Below, piece after piece: positions 17,803-25,905 of a DNA stretch of 64,000 nucleotides (position 1 is its first letter; every line of letters begins with the position of its first letter). The stretch is taken from contig JAFIFX010000010.1 in assembly GCA_020831805.1 (NCBI GenBank), forward strand, positions 1 to 64,000, given 5' to 3'. The position numbers were made by a program, and so were the translations under genes. The notes beneath the pieces are model-generated. The model was not told the DNA's origin and did no database searches. It was given only the letters and a program-made list of their open reading frames with translations. Source of the DNA: Planctomycetota bacterium (GTDB lineage Bacteria > Planctomycetota > Phycisphaerae > Phycisphaerales > UBA1924).

Positions 17803-19557
17803 ATGTCCAGAATCGCGTTCGCGTCCGCGTTGTTGTTGACCGCCTTCGTTGTGCTGACCGCTCGCGGTTCGGACCAGCCGCTGGTGCCGTTCGTGGGGCC
17901 GGAGGGCGTGGCGGGTCGGATGCTGCTCTCGCCGGCGCTGGAGCCGACGGTGGAGCGGGCGCGCCGGATCAGTCCGGACTTTGCGGCGATGGACGCGGTG
18001 ACGCCGGGCCCTCGCTCGCTGGTGCTGCTGGACCTGTTCGATGATGCGCGGCTGACGGCCCGGGTGGACCGGGTCGAGCTGCGCGACCTCGCGCGGTACA
18101 CCTGGTACGGGCGCGTGCTGGCCCAGGACCCGGGCGACTGGGCCGACGAGGAGGCGTTCGGGGGGACCTTCGTGATGGCGGTGGAGGAGGACGCGGTGAC
18201 GGGGGCGGTGTGGCTGGACGACGGGCGGACCTTCGAGATCCGCCACGACGCGACCGGGCAGTTGTGGGCGACGGAGCTGAACCAGGCGGCGTTCGCGCCG
18301 TGCGAGACCGGGCCGGAGCACTGCGTGCACGAGGCGCACGAGCCCCGCCGCCGGCTGGCGCCGGGCCAGAGCGCCGCGCCGCGTTCGGGCTCGTCCTGCC
18401 CGGACGACGGCTCGGTTATCGATGTGCTGGTGGTGTACACGCCCTCGGCCCGTAGCGTGAACGGCGGGACGAACGGGATCGTGTCCCTGATCAACGCGGC
18501 CGTGGCGGCGACCAACAACGCCTTTCAGAACAGCCAGATCGAGACGCGCATCCGGCTGGTGCATGTCGCGGAAACGAACTATATCGAGTCGGACAGCAAC
18601 AGCACGAACCTCTCGCGTCTGCGCGGCACCAGCGACGGGCACATGGACGAGGTCCACGGCCTGCGCCAGCAGTACGGCGCGGACATGGTCGCCCTGATCC
18701 ACAACGGTCCGGGCTGCGGCATCGCGTACCTGATGACGAACCTTTCGCCGGGCTTCCGCACCTCGGCGTTCTCCGTGACGCGGCACTCGTGCGCGGTGGG
18801 CAACCTGACCTTCGCCCACGAGCTGGGCCACAACCTCGGCAGCGCGCACGACCGGGACAACGCGGGCAACGCGCTGTTCTCGTACTCCTACGGGCACCGC
18901 TGGGTCTCGACGAACGGGCAGACCAACCGCTCGGTGATGGCCTATTCCCCCGGCACGCGCCGGCCGCACTTCTCCAACCCCAATGTGCTGTATGTCGGCA
19001 CGCCCACGGGTATTCCCCAGGGCCAGCCCGGCGCGGCGGACAACGCCCGCTCGATCAACGAGGCGGCCTTCACCGCGGCCAACTGGGTGCAGAGCGTGGA
19101 CCCGTCCGAGCCGGTGATCGTGGCCGGCCCGCAGGCGCAGGTGCTCGAGTCCGGCGAGTCGCTGGTGTTCGTGACCGGCGCGGTGGGGCAGGAGCCGCTG
19201 ATGTACCAGTGGTTCCGCGACGGCATCGTGCTGGTCGACGACGGACGCATCTCCGGCGTGTCCACGCCGACGCTGATCGTCACCAATGTGACGCCCGCCG
19301 ATTCGGGCGTGTACGAGCTGCTCGTCGGCGACAACTGCGGCGGCGAGGCCTCGGCCACGGCGCAGGTCACCGTCAACGCCCCGCCTTGCCCGGCGGACAT
19401 CAACGGCGACGGGGAGCTGAACTTCTTCGATCTGTCGGCCTACCTGGCGTTGTTCAACGCCCAGGACCCGGCGGCGGACCTGGCCGAGCCGTTCGGCGTG
19501 TTCAACTTCTTCGATGTGGCGGCGTACCTGGCGCTGTACAACGCGGGGTGCCCGTAA
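17803..19557 (+). CDS. Reprolysin-like zinc metalloprotease with Ig-like and dockerin-like domains
   Basis: A 584-aa secreted protease. Signal peptide 'IAFASALLLTAFVVLTARG'; a propeptide-like region; then a catalytic domain with 'IDVLVVYTPSAR', and the zinc site 'FAHELGHNLGSAHD' (glutamate at about 340), the HExxHxxGxxHD motif of metzincins. 'SVMAYSP' downstream is the Met-turn. Next is an Ig-like domain (about 440-525) very similar to the one in the 19781 gene ('DGRISGVSTPTLIVTNVTPADSGVYEL'). The tail has a canonical first loop ('DINGDGELNFFD') and a degenerate second ('DLAEPFGVFNFFD'), ending in 'LYNAGCP'. The start at 17803 has GGAG 6 nt upstream; the track's start 45 nt earlier does not lead into a signal peptide as cleanly. 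Confidence 0.88.
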   Translation: MSRIAFASALLLTAFVVLTARGSDQPLVPFVGPEGVAGRMLLSPALEPTVERARRISPDFAAMDAVTPGPRSLVLLDLFDDARLTARVDRVELRDLARYTWYGRVLAQDPGDWADEEAFGGTFVMAVEEDAVTGAVWLDDGRTFEIRHDATGQLWATELNQAAFAPCETGPEHCVHEAHEPRRRLAPGQSAAPRSGSSCPDDGSVIDVLVVYTPSARSVNGGTNGIVSLINAAVAATNNAFQNSQIETRIRLVHVAETNYIESDSNSTNLSRLRGTSDGHMDEVHGLRQQYGADMVALIHNGPGCGIAYLMTNLSPGFRTSAFSVTRHSCAVGNLTFAHELGHNLGSAHDRDNAGNALFSYSYGHRWVSTNGQTNRSVMAYSPGTRRPHFSNPNVLYVGTPTGIPQGQPGAADNARSINEAAFTAANWVQSVDPSEPVIVAGPQAQVLESGESLVFVTGAVGQEPLMYQWFRDGIVLVDDGRISGVSTPTLIVTNVTPADSGVYELLVGDNCGGEASATAQVTVNAPPCPADINGDGELNFFDLSAYLALFNAQDPAADLAEPFGVFNFFDVAAYLALYNAGCP

Positions 19558-19663
19558 GGGCTCCGGCCGCTGGGGATGGTGGTCGTCGGCGTTGGGCGGA
19601 AGCGCCCGCTGAACCTCGATGGGAGCCGGGTGTGGCTTCCGGATCGCTTTTGGTGATCGGTTC

Positions 19664-19692
19664 TTGATGCGTGGGCCGGATCACGGTACTCT
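19664..19692 (+). promoter_or_regulatory. Promoter of the 19781 gene
   Basis: TTGATG - 17 nt - TACTCT, about 80 nt of leader before the ATG. Confidence 0.6.
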
Positions 19693-19780
19693 GATTGAGG
19701 TTTCTCGATCGTGCCATCCTGAACCTTCAAGGTTCAGGCTTGGCCGAAACAGTTCGGGAACAGCACAGGGGAGCCTCGAC

Positions 19781-21430
19781 ATGTGTTTGAAGCAGAGTCG
19801 GTTCGCAGTGTTGGCAGTGTTGGTGTGCATGGTTCAGGTTGCTTGGACACAGGAGTGCGAGTGGGAAACGTTAGGCCAGGGGGTTAACGGTGATGTCTTT
19901 GTCCTAGGGGTGTTCGATTATGGGTCGGGTCCAGCGATTTATGCTGGGGGAAACTTCACGCAAGCCGGCGGTAGCCCCGCAAGTCGCATTGCACGCTGGG
20001 ACGGGGAATCTTGGTCACCATTGGGTGCGGGGATGAGTGCAGGCACGGTCTATGCATTAGCAGTTTTCGATGACGGCACGGGTCCAGCTTTGTATGCGGG
20101 TGGCGAGTTTACTGTCGCCAGCGGTCAGGTCGTTAACTACATCGCGAAATGGGATGGCAGCAACTGGTCGCCTCTGACTGGGAGTTTAGGTACGGGTACG
20201 AACGGCCGTGTGAAAGCATTGACAGTCTTCGACGACGGCACCGGCGCAGCTTTGTACGCTGGGGGTGTGTTTGCTCTCGCTGGTGGGCAGGTGGTAAGTC
20301 GCATCGCCAAATGGGATGGCACAGACTGGTCACCATTGTTCGGGCCTTCTGGCACGGGACTCAACGGCCTCGTCGAGGCCCTCACAGTCTTCGATGATGG
20401 CACGGGTGAGGGACTTTACGCCGGTGGTCTTTTTACTAGTGCTGGCGGGACGACAGTAAACCGTATTGCCAAGTGGGATGGTACAGATTGGACGCCCTTG
20501 ACTGGGCCAAATGGTACGGGTGTGAATAGCCAAGTTCTGGCAATGACAGTTTTCGATGATGGTACAGGTGAGGCCCTATATGTGGGCGGCTTCTTCCTTG
20601 CCGCCGGCGGGCAGACGGTTAACCGTATCGCGAAATGGGACGGTAGTAACTGGTCGCCGTTGATTGGACTCGGTAGTACTGGAGTGAGTGATGCAGTTCG
20701 GACTCTGACTGTATTCGATAATGGAGCGAGTAGAGCACTGTATGCAGGTGGTGCATTCTTTCTGGCTGGCGGGCAGACGGTTAATCGCATTGCTAAGTGG
20801 GACGGCGCGGCGTGGTCTGCCCTCACTGATTCCGTTGGGACCGGAGTAAATGGCTTGGTTGAGGCCCTCACGGTCCTGGGCAATGGAACCGATGCTAAAC
20901 TTTTTGTGGGTGGTCAGTTCACTACAGCTGCTGGACAAAACGCTAACCACATTGCAGCCTGGCGCTGCACAATCACCTGTAACCCTGCTCCTGCAATCGT
21001 AGTAGGGCCCCAGGACCAGGTGCTTCAAGCAGGTGACACACTCATCCTGCTTACCGGCACAGTTGGGCAACAGCCACTAATGCATCAGTGGTTTCACGAT
21101 GGGTTTGTGGTGATGAATGATGGTCGCATCTCAGGTGCTACCACGCCGACACTGATCGTGACCGAAGTTACGCCCGCAGATTCAGGTGTGTATGAACTTG
21201 TCGTCAGCGACAACTGCAGCGATAAAGTTTCAGCATCAGCGGTTGTGGCCGTTGAAGTACCATGTCACGCCGATCTCGACGACAACGGCGTGTTAAATTT
21301 TTTCGACATCGCCGCATTCCTTGCGTACTACCAGATCCAAGATCCCATCGCCGACTGGAACGGTGACGGACTATTCAACTTCTTCGACTTCGCAGCCTAT
21401 CTCGACGCGTTCAACGCGGGGTGCCCCTGA
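19781..21430 (+). CDS. 'LYAGG' repeat protein with Ig-like and dockerin-like domains
   Basis: A 549-aa secreted protein. The signal peptide 'VLAVLVCMVQVAWTQ' is followed by about seven repeats of roughly 55 residues with the pattern 'VFDDGTGxALYAGGxFxxAGGQxVNRIAKWDG' and 'WSPL', probably blades of a propeller. An Ig-like domain (about 405-490) follows, close to that of the 17803 gene, then the tag. The first tag loop is 'DLDDNGVLNFFD' and the second 'DWNGDGLFNFFD'. Codon usage is clearly less GC-biased than in the neighbours (many A/T-ending codons, TTA, GTA, AGT), as if the gene was acquired later or has relaxed selection. The related 24386 gene is fully GC-adapted. Confidence 0.85.
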   Translation: MCLKQSRFAVLAVLVCMVQVAWTQECEWETLGQGVNGDVFVLGVFDYGSGPAIYAGGNFTQAGGSPASRIARWDGESWSPLGAGMSAGTVYALAVFDDGTGPALYAGGEFTVASGQVVNYIAKWDGSNWSPLTGSLGTGTNGRVKALTVFDDGTGAALYAGGVFALAGGQVVSRIAKWDGTDWSPLFGPSGTGLNGLVEALTVFDDGTGEGLYAGGLFTSAGGTTVNRIAKWDGTDWTPLTGPNGTGVNSQVLAMTVFDDGTGEALYVGGFFLAAGGQTVNRIAKWDGSNWSPLIGLGSTGVSDAVRTLTVFDNGASRALYAGGAFFLAGGQTVNRIAKWDGAAWSALTDSVGTGVNGLVEALTVLGNGTDAKLFVGGQFTTAAGQNANHIAAWRCTITCNPAPAIVVGPQDQVLQAGDTLILLTGTVGQQPLMHQWFHDGFVVMNDGRISGATTPTLIVTEVTPADSGVYELVVSDNCSDKVSASAVVAVEVPCHADLDDNGVLNFFDIAAFLAYYQIQDPIADWNGDGLFNFFDFAAYLDAFNAGCP

Positions 21431-21564
21431 ACCTTGTGGTCGCGCAGCGATCCGCACAAAGACCTTCCCTTTTTGTTTCGCTCGGTCTGTCGGGATCCCA
21501 GCCGCTTCCATCGGGCGTGGTGGGGTGTTGATCGGTTGCGGGCCGGAAACTTGCCGATCTGGGC

Positions 21565-21592
21565 TTGCGGGCGCGGCGGGATGTGGTACGCT
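21565..21592 (+). promoter_or_regulatory. Promoter of the lipase-like gene
   Basis: TTGCGG - 16 nt - TACGCT, with a short leader of about 20 nt before ATG 21619 that still holds GGGGAGG. Confidence 0.55.
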
Positions 21593-21618
21593 CGTGGGAT
21601 CTGGGGAGGTACCGCGGT

Positions 21619-23502
21619 ATGAAGGTTTGGTGGGGGGTTTCGGTGTTCGCGCTGGCGAGCTTCGCGTCCGCGCAGGTTTCCACGCCGCTCGTGGTCAAGC
21701 AGGTCGCGGCGCCGCCGTCGGACATTGAGACGGGCGTGGTCGTGCTGCCGGATCCGGCGGAGCGCGGCGTGGCGTCGCGTTCGGCGCTGCTGGAGGTGGA
21801 CCTGATCGAGGACCCCGCCACGGGCCGCTGGTCGTGGTCAGCGGGGGTGTCGGTGGGGGCGCGAGGGGCACAGGTGGCGTTTCTGCCGTCGATCGGGGCG
21901 TCCTGGTCGGCGCGGATCGTGTCACCGGGCGGCCGCGCGGCCGACGCGGACGGGGCGGATGTGGCCGAGGGGGCCGGGGGGGTCTGGCACGATCGCGAGC
22001 GTCTGGCGTGGAGCGGGAGCGAGCGGCTGTTCGACGCGCTCGCCATCGACGGCGCGGAACAGGGCGATTGGCGGATCGAGATCGAATCGGACCGGGGTGT
22101 GAACGGGTTTGTGCTCGTGGCGACGGATGGCGAGGTGGAGCTTTACACGCACCGGGATTCGTACAGCGCGCTCGCGGGCGAACCGGTTCGGCTGTTCGCT
22201 TCGTTCAGCGACGGCTCGCGCCCGCGCGGGCTTCACGCGTCGGTGCGTGCTCCGAGCGGGGCGAGCTTCGCGGTGCGGGGTGATCCGGCGTCTGGGCTGC
22301 TGTCGTTCACGCCGGACGAGCCAGGGGCGTACGCCGTGCGGGTCGAGGCCGAGGGCGTCGATGCGGCGGGGGACCGGTTCGTGCTGACGACGCAGCACCT
22401 GGTGGATGTGGCCGAGCCCGCGGATCCGCTTGGCGGGGTGCGGGTGGACACGGGCGACGAACGGGTGGTTTTCGAGTTCCAAGCGCAGTCCGGAGACCGG
22501 CGCGTGATCCTGGCGAGCGAGGTGTGGGGCGAGCGGGACGGCGCGATGGTGCCGGTGTGCTGGCTGGCGCGGGTGTGCGGGTCGGCGCGGTCGCTGGCGA
22601 TGGACACGCGTTGGCTTTCGATGGCCGGGGTCGATCCCGCGACCGTCGAGCTGCGCCGCACCCGGGTGCACGATGTGAATTCGATGAACCTGCTCGAGCT
22701 GGTCGAGCGGATGCCGGCGCCGGCGGCGGGGGTCGCGTTACCCCCGGCGCCCGATGCGCCGACGCGGGACATGCTGGTTTCCGCCTCGCCGGAAGCGGTG
22801 CTGACGCCGCTCGATCCGGGCCGCGGCGTGCTGCTGCCTCCGGGGCACCGGCTGCTGCTCGTGCACGGGTACTGCGCTCCCGGGAATCCCTTCCCGACGG
22901 CGCACTTCAGCGGCTCGTACGCAGCATTCAATGACCCGGGCGCGAACCGCTCGCACGACGAGTTCGCGCTGGAGATCCTGGCGCAGACGGCGCAGATGAA
23001 GTCGTTCGGCGTGGCGGCCCACTCGCAGGGCTCGCTCGCGTCGCTGCATCTCTATAACTTCTACTTCAGCGGCATGGACTGGGCGCGGGGGGCGCGCCTG
23101 ATCCAGACGGTCGGCGCGCCGTACCAGGGCACGCCGCTGGCGGGCCTCGGCGCGGTGTTGGGCGATGTCTTCGGGGTCGGATGCGGGGTGAACCCGAACC
23201 TGACCTATCTCGGGGCCGCGGCGTGGCTGTCGACGATCCCGACTTCGTCTCGCCAGAATGTGTGGTACTGGCGGACGACCTTCGAGGTCCGGCCCTTCGT
23301 GGTCAACTACTGCAGTCTGATCACGAGAGCGCTGCTGAACGCCCCGGAGGACGGCGTGGTGGAGGCGGCGGCCGGCGTGCTGCCGGGTGCGACGAACATG
23401 GGACTGAAGGAGGGCTGGTGTCACACCAACGACATGCGCGATCCCCAGCAGACGCGGGACGCCCAACGCAACGCGCAGATCAACCAGACGGCACGGCGGT
23501 GA
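21619..23502 (+). CDS. Secreted alpha/beta-hydrolase, conditioned-medium-factor-like
   Basis: A 627-aa secreted protein. The signal peptide 'VSVFALASFASAQ' leads into beta-rich domains (about 20-340), including a bacterial-Ig-like stretch ('LFASFSDGSRPRGLHASV'). The C-terminal third is a lipase-like fold: 'HRLLLVHGYCAPGNPFP' (oxyanion region), the nucleophile elbow 'AAHSQGSLASLHLYNFYFSG' (Ser469) and 'VGAPYQGTPLAGLGAVLGDVFGVGCG'. This layout reminds me of proteins named conditioned medium factor, but I rely on memory. It has no dockerin-like tail, which is exceptional in this region. Its stop overlaps the start of the next gene (GTGA at 23499), which does carry a tail, so the two products are probably made together. 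Confidence 0.8.
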   Translation: MKVWWGVSVFALASFASAQVSTPLVVKQVAAPPSDIETGVVVLPDPAERGVASRSALLEVDLIEDPATGRWSWSAGVSVGARGAQVAFLPSIGASWSARIVSPGGRAADADGADVAEGAGGVWHDRERLAWSGSERLFDALAIDGAEQGDWRIEIESDRGVNGFVLVATDGEVELYTHRDSYSALAGEPVRLFASFSDGSRPRGLHASVRAPSGASFAVRGDPASGLLSFTPDEPGAYAVRVEAEGVDAAGDRFVLTTQHLVDVAEPADPLGGVRVDTGDERVVFEFQAQSGDRRVILASEVWGERDGAMVPVCWLARVCGSARSLAMDTRWLSMAGVDPATVELRRTRVHDVNSMNLLELVERMPAPAAGVALPPAPDAPTRDMLVSASPEAVLTPLDPGRGVLLPPGHRLLLVHGYCAPGNPFPTAHFSGSYAAFNDPGANRSHDEFALEILAQTAQMKSFGVAAHSQGSLASLHLYNFYFSGMDWARGARLIQTVGAPYQGTPLAGLGAVLGDVFGVGCGVNPNLTYLGAAAWLSTIPTSSRQNVWYWRTTFEVRPFVVNYCSLITRALLNAPEDGVVEAAAGVLPGATNMGLKEGWCHTNDMRDPQQTRDAQRNAQINQTARR

Positions 23503-24200
23503 GGCTCCTCGGCGCCGTGCTGCTGTGCCTCTCCGCCTCGGCCGGCGCGTCGGGGAGCGATGCGTGCGCCACGACGCCCGTCGCCATCCCGGACTTCAAC
23601 GCGCAGGGGGTGGTCGCGCCGATCGTGGTCGACGCGGGCCCGGGCCTGGTCGTCGAGACGATCACGGTGCATCTCGGGATCACGCACCCGTGGGTCGGCG
23701 ATCTGGTCGTCACGCTCGAGTCGCCCTCCGGGGAGGTCGTGGCGCTGCTGGACCGGCCCGGCATTCCCAGCACGGGTTTCCCAGGCCCGTTCGGCTGCGG
23801 CGGGCGGGACATCAACGCGATCTTCGCCGATGATGCGTCGGTCGCCGCGGAGGACATCTGCTCCTATGCCGCCCGCCCGGTGATCACCGGCACCGTTCGA
23901 CCGAACGGGTCGCTGAGCGCGTTCCACGGCCAGCCGGCCTCGGGGACCTGGCTGCTGCGGCTGTACGACCTCCAGTCGTACGATGTGGGCACCCTGACCC
24001 AGGCGTGCCTGCAGATCACGACGGCGCCCGCTTGCCCGGCGGACATCAACGGGGACGGAAAGCTCAACTTCTTCGACTTCGCCGCGTTCATCACACTGTT
24101 CAACGCGGGCGATCCCGCGGCGGACATCAACGGGGATGGGGAACTGAACTTCTTCGATGTGGCGGCCTACCTGAACCTGTTCAACGCGGGGTGCCCCTGA
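23499..24200 (+). CDS. P-domain (proprotein convertase type) protein with dockerin-like tail
   Basis: A 233-aa secreted protein from the GTG at 23499. It has its own signal peptide ('LLGAVLLCLSASAGASG'), so it is not a frameshifted end of the upstream gene. The body is a P/Homo-B-type jelly roll ('VVETITVHLGITHPWVGDLVVTLESPSG' and 'GTWLLRLYDLQSYDVGTLTQACLQI'). The tag has two canonical loops ('DINGDGKLNFFD', 'DINGDGELNFFD') and ends 'LFNAGCP'. The start overlaps the lipase-like gene's stop by 4 nt, so translation is coupled. The pairing of a tag-less hydrolase with a small tagged P-domain protein suggests an adaptor role; that is inference. The 339-aa track ORF begins in the wrong context. 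Confidence 0.82.
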   Translation: MRLLGAVLLCLSASAGASGSDACATTPVAIPDFNAQGVVAPIVVDAGPGLVVETITVHLGITHPWVGDLVVTLESPSGEVVALLDRPGIPSTGFPGPFGCGGRDINAIFADDASVAAEDICSYAARPVITGTVRPNGSLSAFHGQPASGTWLLRLYDLQSYDVGTLTQACLQITTAPACPADINGDGKLNFFDFAAFITLFNAGDPAADINGDGELNFFDVAAYLNLFNAGCP

Positions 24201-24337
24201 TCGGGGGCGGGCGGGCGAGGATCGTGGGGGTTTCTTCCTTGGGTGTGCCCCGTCGTCTGTTCAGAAAAGTCACATTTTAGGAATTTTCCCGATTCCGGTT
24301 TGGTCGGGGAGGTGGTAGTCTGTTGCTTGATGACCCC

Positions 24338-24362
24338 CGGGCGGCGGTGTGCCGCCCGTTTT
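24338..24362 (+). promoter_or_regulatory. Terminator-like hairpin in the 24386 leader
   Basis: CGGGCGGC-GGTGT-GCCGCCCG followed by TTTTC lies between a TAGTCT box (24316-24321) and the AAGGAGGAG ribosome binding site. It could act as an attenuator or a 5' stabiliser. Confidence 0.4.
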
Positions 24363-24385
24363 CGACCCAAGGAGGAGAAGATCCC

Positions 24386-25711
24386 ATGACCATTCGCACC
24401 CTCGGCGCCCTGGCGGGCGTCGCGTTGTCCGCCGCCGGTGTTGCCGCCGCCCCTGTCTGGTCGACCGACCTGGGCGATCCGGGCCTGAGCGGCTCGTATG
24501 TCGCCTCGTTCGCCGTGCATGATGACGGCTCCGGTGAGGCGTTGTACGCCACCGGCCAGTTCTCGATCCCCGGCGTGCCGGGCGGCTCGAACCTCGCCCG
24601 CTGGAACGGCAGCGCATGGGAGGCGGTCGGCGGCGGGCTGCAGGCGCAGTACTCCAACGCCATGGCCACCTTCCAGGGCGACCTGATCCTCGCGGGCTAC
24701 TTCGACACCGCCGGCAATGTCCCCGGCACGGCGAAGCTGGCGCGTTGGGACGGGCAGAACTGGAACAGCATGGACGCCCAGGCCGAGTCGTTCCTCAACT
24801 CGATGTGGGACATTGCGGTGCACGACGACGGCTCGGGTGAGGCGCTGTACATCGCGGGCAACTATGTCAATCTCAACGGGCAGACCGGCCTGGACCACAT
24901 CGCCCGCTGGGACGGGGAGAACTACACCGCCGTCGGCGGGACCATCGGTGGGGCCGTGCCGCTGATCGTGCTCGACATCCATTCCGCGGACCTGGGCGAC
25001 GGCGCGAAGCTGTACGCCGGGGGCCGGTTTCTGACCATCGGCGGCGTGCCCGCGCTGAACATCGCGGTGTGGGACGGGCAGGGCTGGTCGGACCTGGCCG
25101 GCGGGCTGACCCGTCCGTCCGGGTTCACGCAGGTGCTGCACATGGTCGACTGGGACGGCGATCTGTATGTCGGCGGGCGGTTCGAGATCGCCGGCGGCGC
25201 GCCGGTGTCACGGAACATCGCCCGCTGGGACGGCAGCGCGTGGCACTCCGTCGGCGCGGGCTTTGACGGGGATGTGCAGGAGCTGGCCGTGTTTGATGAC
25301 GGCAGCGGCGAGACGCTGTACGCCATGGGCAACTTCAACAACTCCGGCTCGACGCCCACCCCGCGCATCGCCAAGTGGAACGGCACGAGCTGGGAGGCTG
25401 TCGGGGCCGGCGCCAACGGCAATGTCTTCGGCGCGATCGTCTACGACCTGGGCGACGGCCCGGCTCTGCACATGGGCGGCGGGTTCAGCTCGGTGGACGG
25501 ACAGGTCTCCAACCGGGTCGTCTCGCTGCTGGCGGACGCCGGCTGCCCGGCGGACCTGACCGGCGACGGCCAGCTGAACTTCTTCGATGTGGCGGCGTTT
25601 CTTGATCTCTACAACGCGAGCGACCCCGGCGCGGACTGGAACAACGACGGGCTGATCAACTTCTTCGACCTGGCGGCGTATCTGGACGATTTCAACGCCG
25701 GCTGCCCGTGA
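24386..25711 (+). CDS. 'LYAGG'-type repeat protein with dockerin-like tail
   Basis: A 441-aa secreted protein related to the 19781 product. Signal peptide 'LGALAGVALSAAGVAAAP'. The body has six or more repeats of the kind 'HDDGSGEALYATGQFSIPGVPGGSNLARWNGSAW', probably a propeller. There is no Ig-like domain. The tag follows directly: 'CPADLTGDGQLNFFD...' and '...WNNDGLINFFDLAAYLDDFNAGCP', with both loops canonical. The 3' end is nearly identical in DNA to those of the 31739 and 40554 genes although the bodies differ. The ATG has a strong AAGGAGGAG. A terminator follows at 25754. Confidence 0.85.
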   Translation: MTIRTLGALAGVALSAAGVAAAPVWSTDLGDPGLSGSYVASFAVHDDGSGEALYATGQFSIPGVPGGSNLARWNGSAWEAVGGGLQAQYSNAMATFQGDLILAGYFDTAGNVPGTAKLARWDGQNWNSMDAQAESFLNSMWDIAVHDDGSGEALYIAGNYVNLNGQTGLDHIARWDGENYTAVGGTIGGAVPLIVLDIHSADLGDGAKLYAGGRFLTIGGVPALNIAVWDGQGWSDLAGGLTRPSGFTQVLHMVDWDGDLYVGGRFEIAGGAPVSRNIARWDGSAWHSVGAGFDGDVQELAVFDDGSGETLYAMGNFNNSGSTPTPRIAKWNGTSWEAVGAGANGNVFGAIVYDLGDGPALHMGGGFSSVDGQVSNRVVSLLADAGCPADLTGDGQLNFFDVAAFLDLYNASDPGADWNNDGLINFFDLAAYLDDFNAGCP

Positions 25712-25753
25712 TCTGGGCCGGCTGCCGCAGGAACATGCTGAACGGTCCCTTTG

Positions 25754-25780
25754 AAGCCCCTCCGGATGGAGGGGCTTTTT
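25754..25780 (+). terminator. Intrinsic terminator
   Basis: AAGCCCCTCC-GGAT-GGAGGGGCTT with a T-rich tail, 43 bp after the 24386 gene. Confidence 0.92.
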
Positions 25781-25905
25781 CGTGTGGGTGTGAAAAAAGT
25801 GGGGGAGGGGGGTGAATTTGCGTGAGGAGTTTCGCTCGATCGATTAGATTGATCCGCCGGCGTTCGCCGGTTGGGATCGAGCATCATCCTTTCGTGGGGA
25901 GCGCC

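Noticed and set aside
16053-18969. Long minus-strand ORFs (821 and 501 aa)
   Set aside because: Antisense shadows of the 15198 and 17803 genes.
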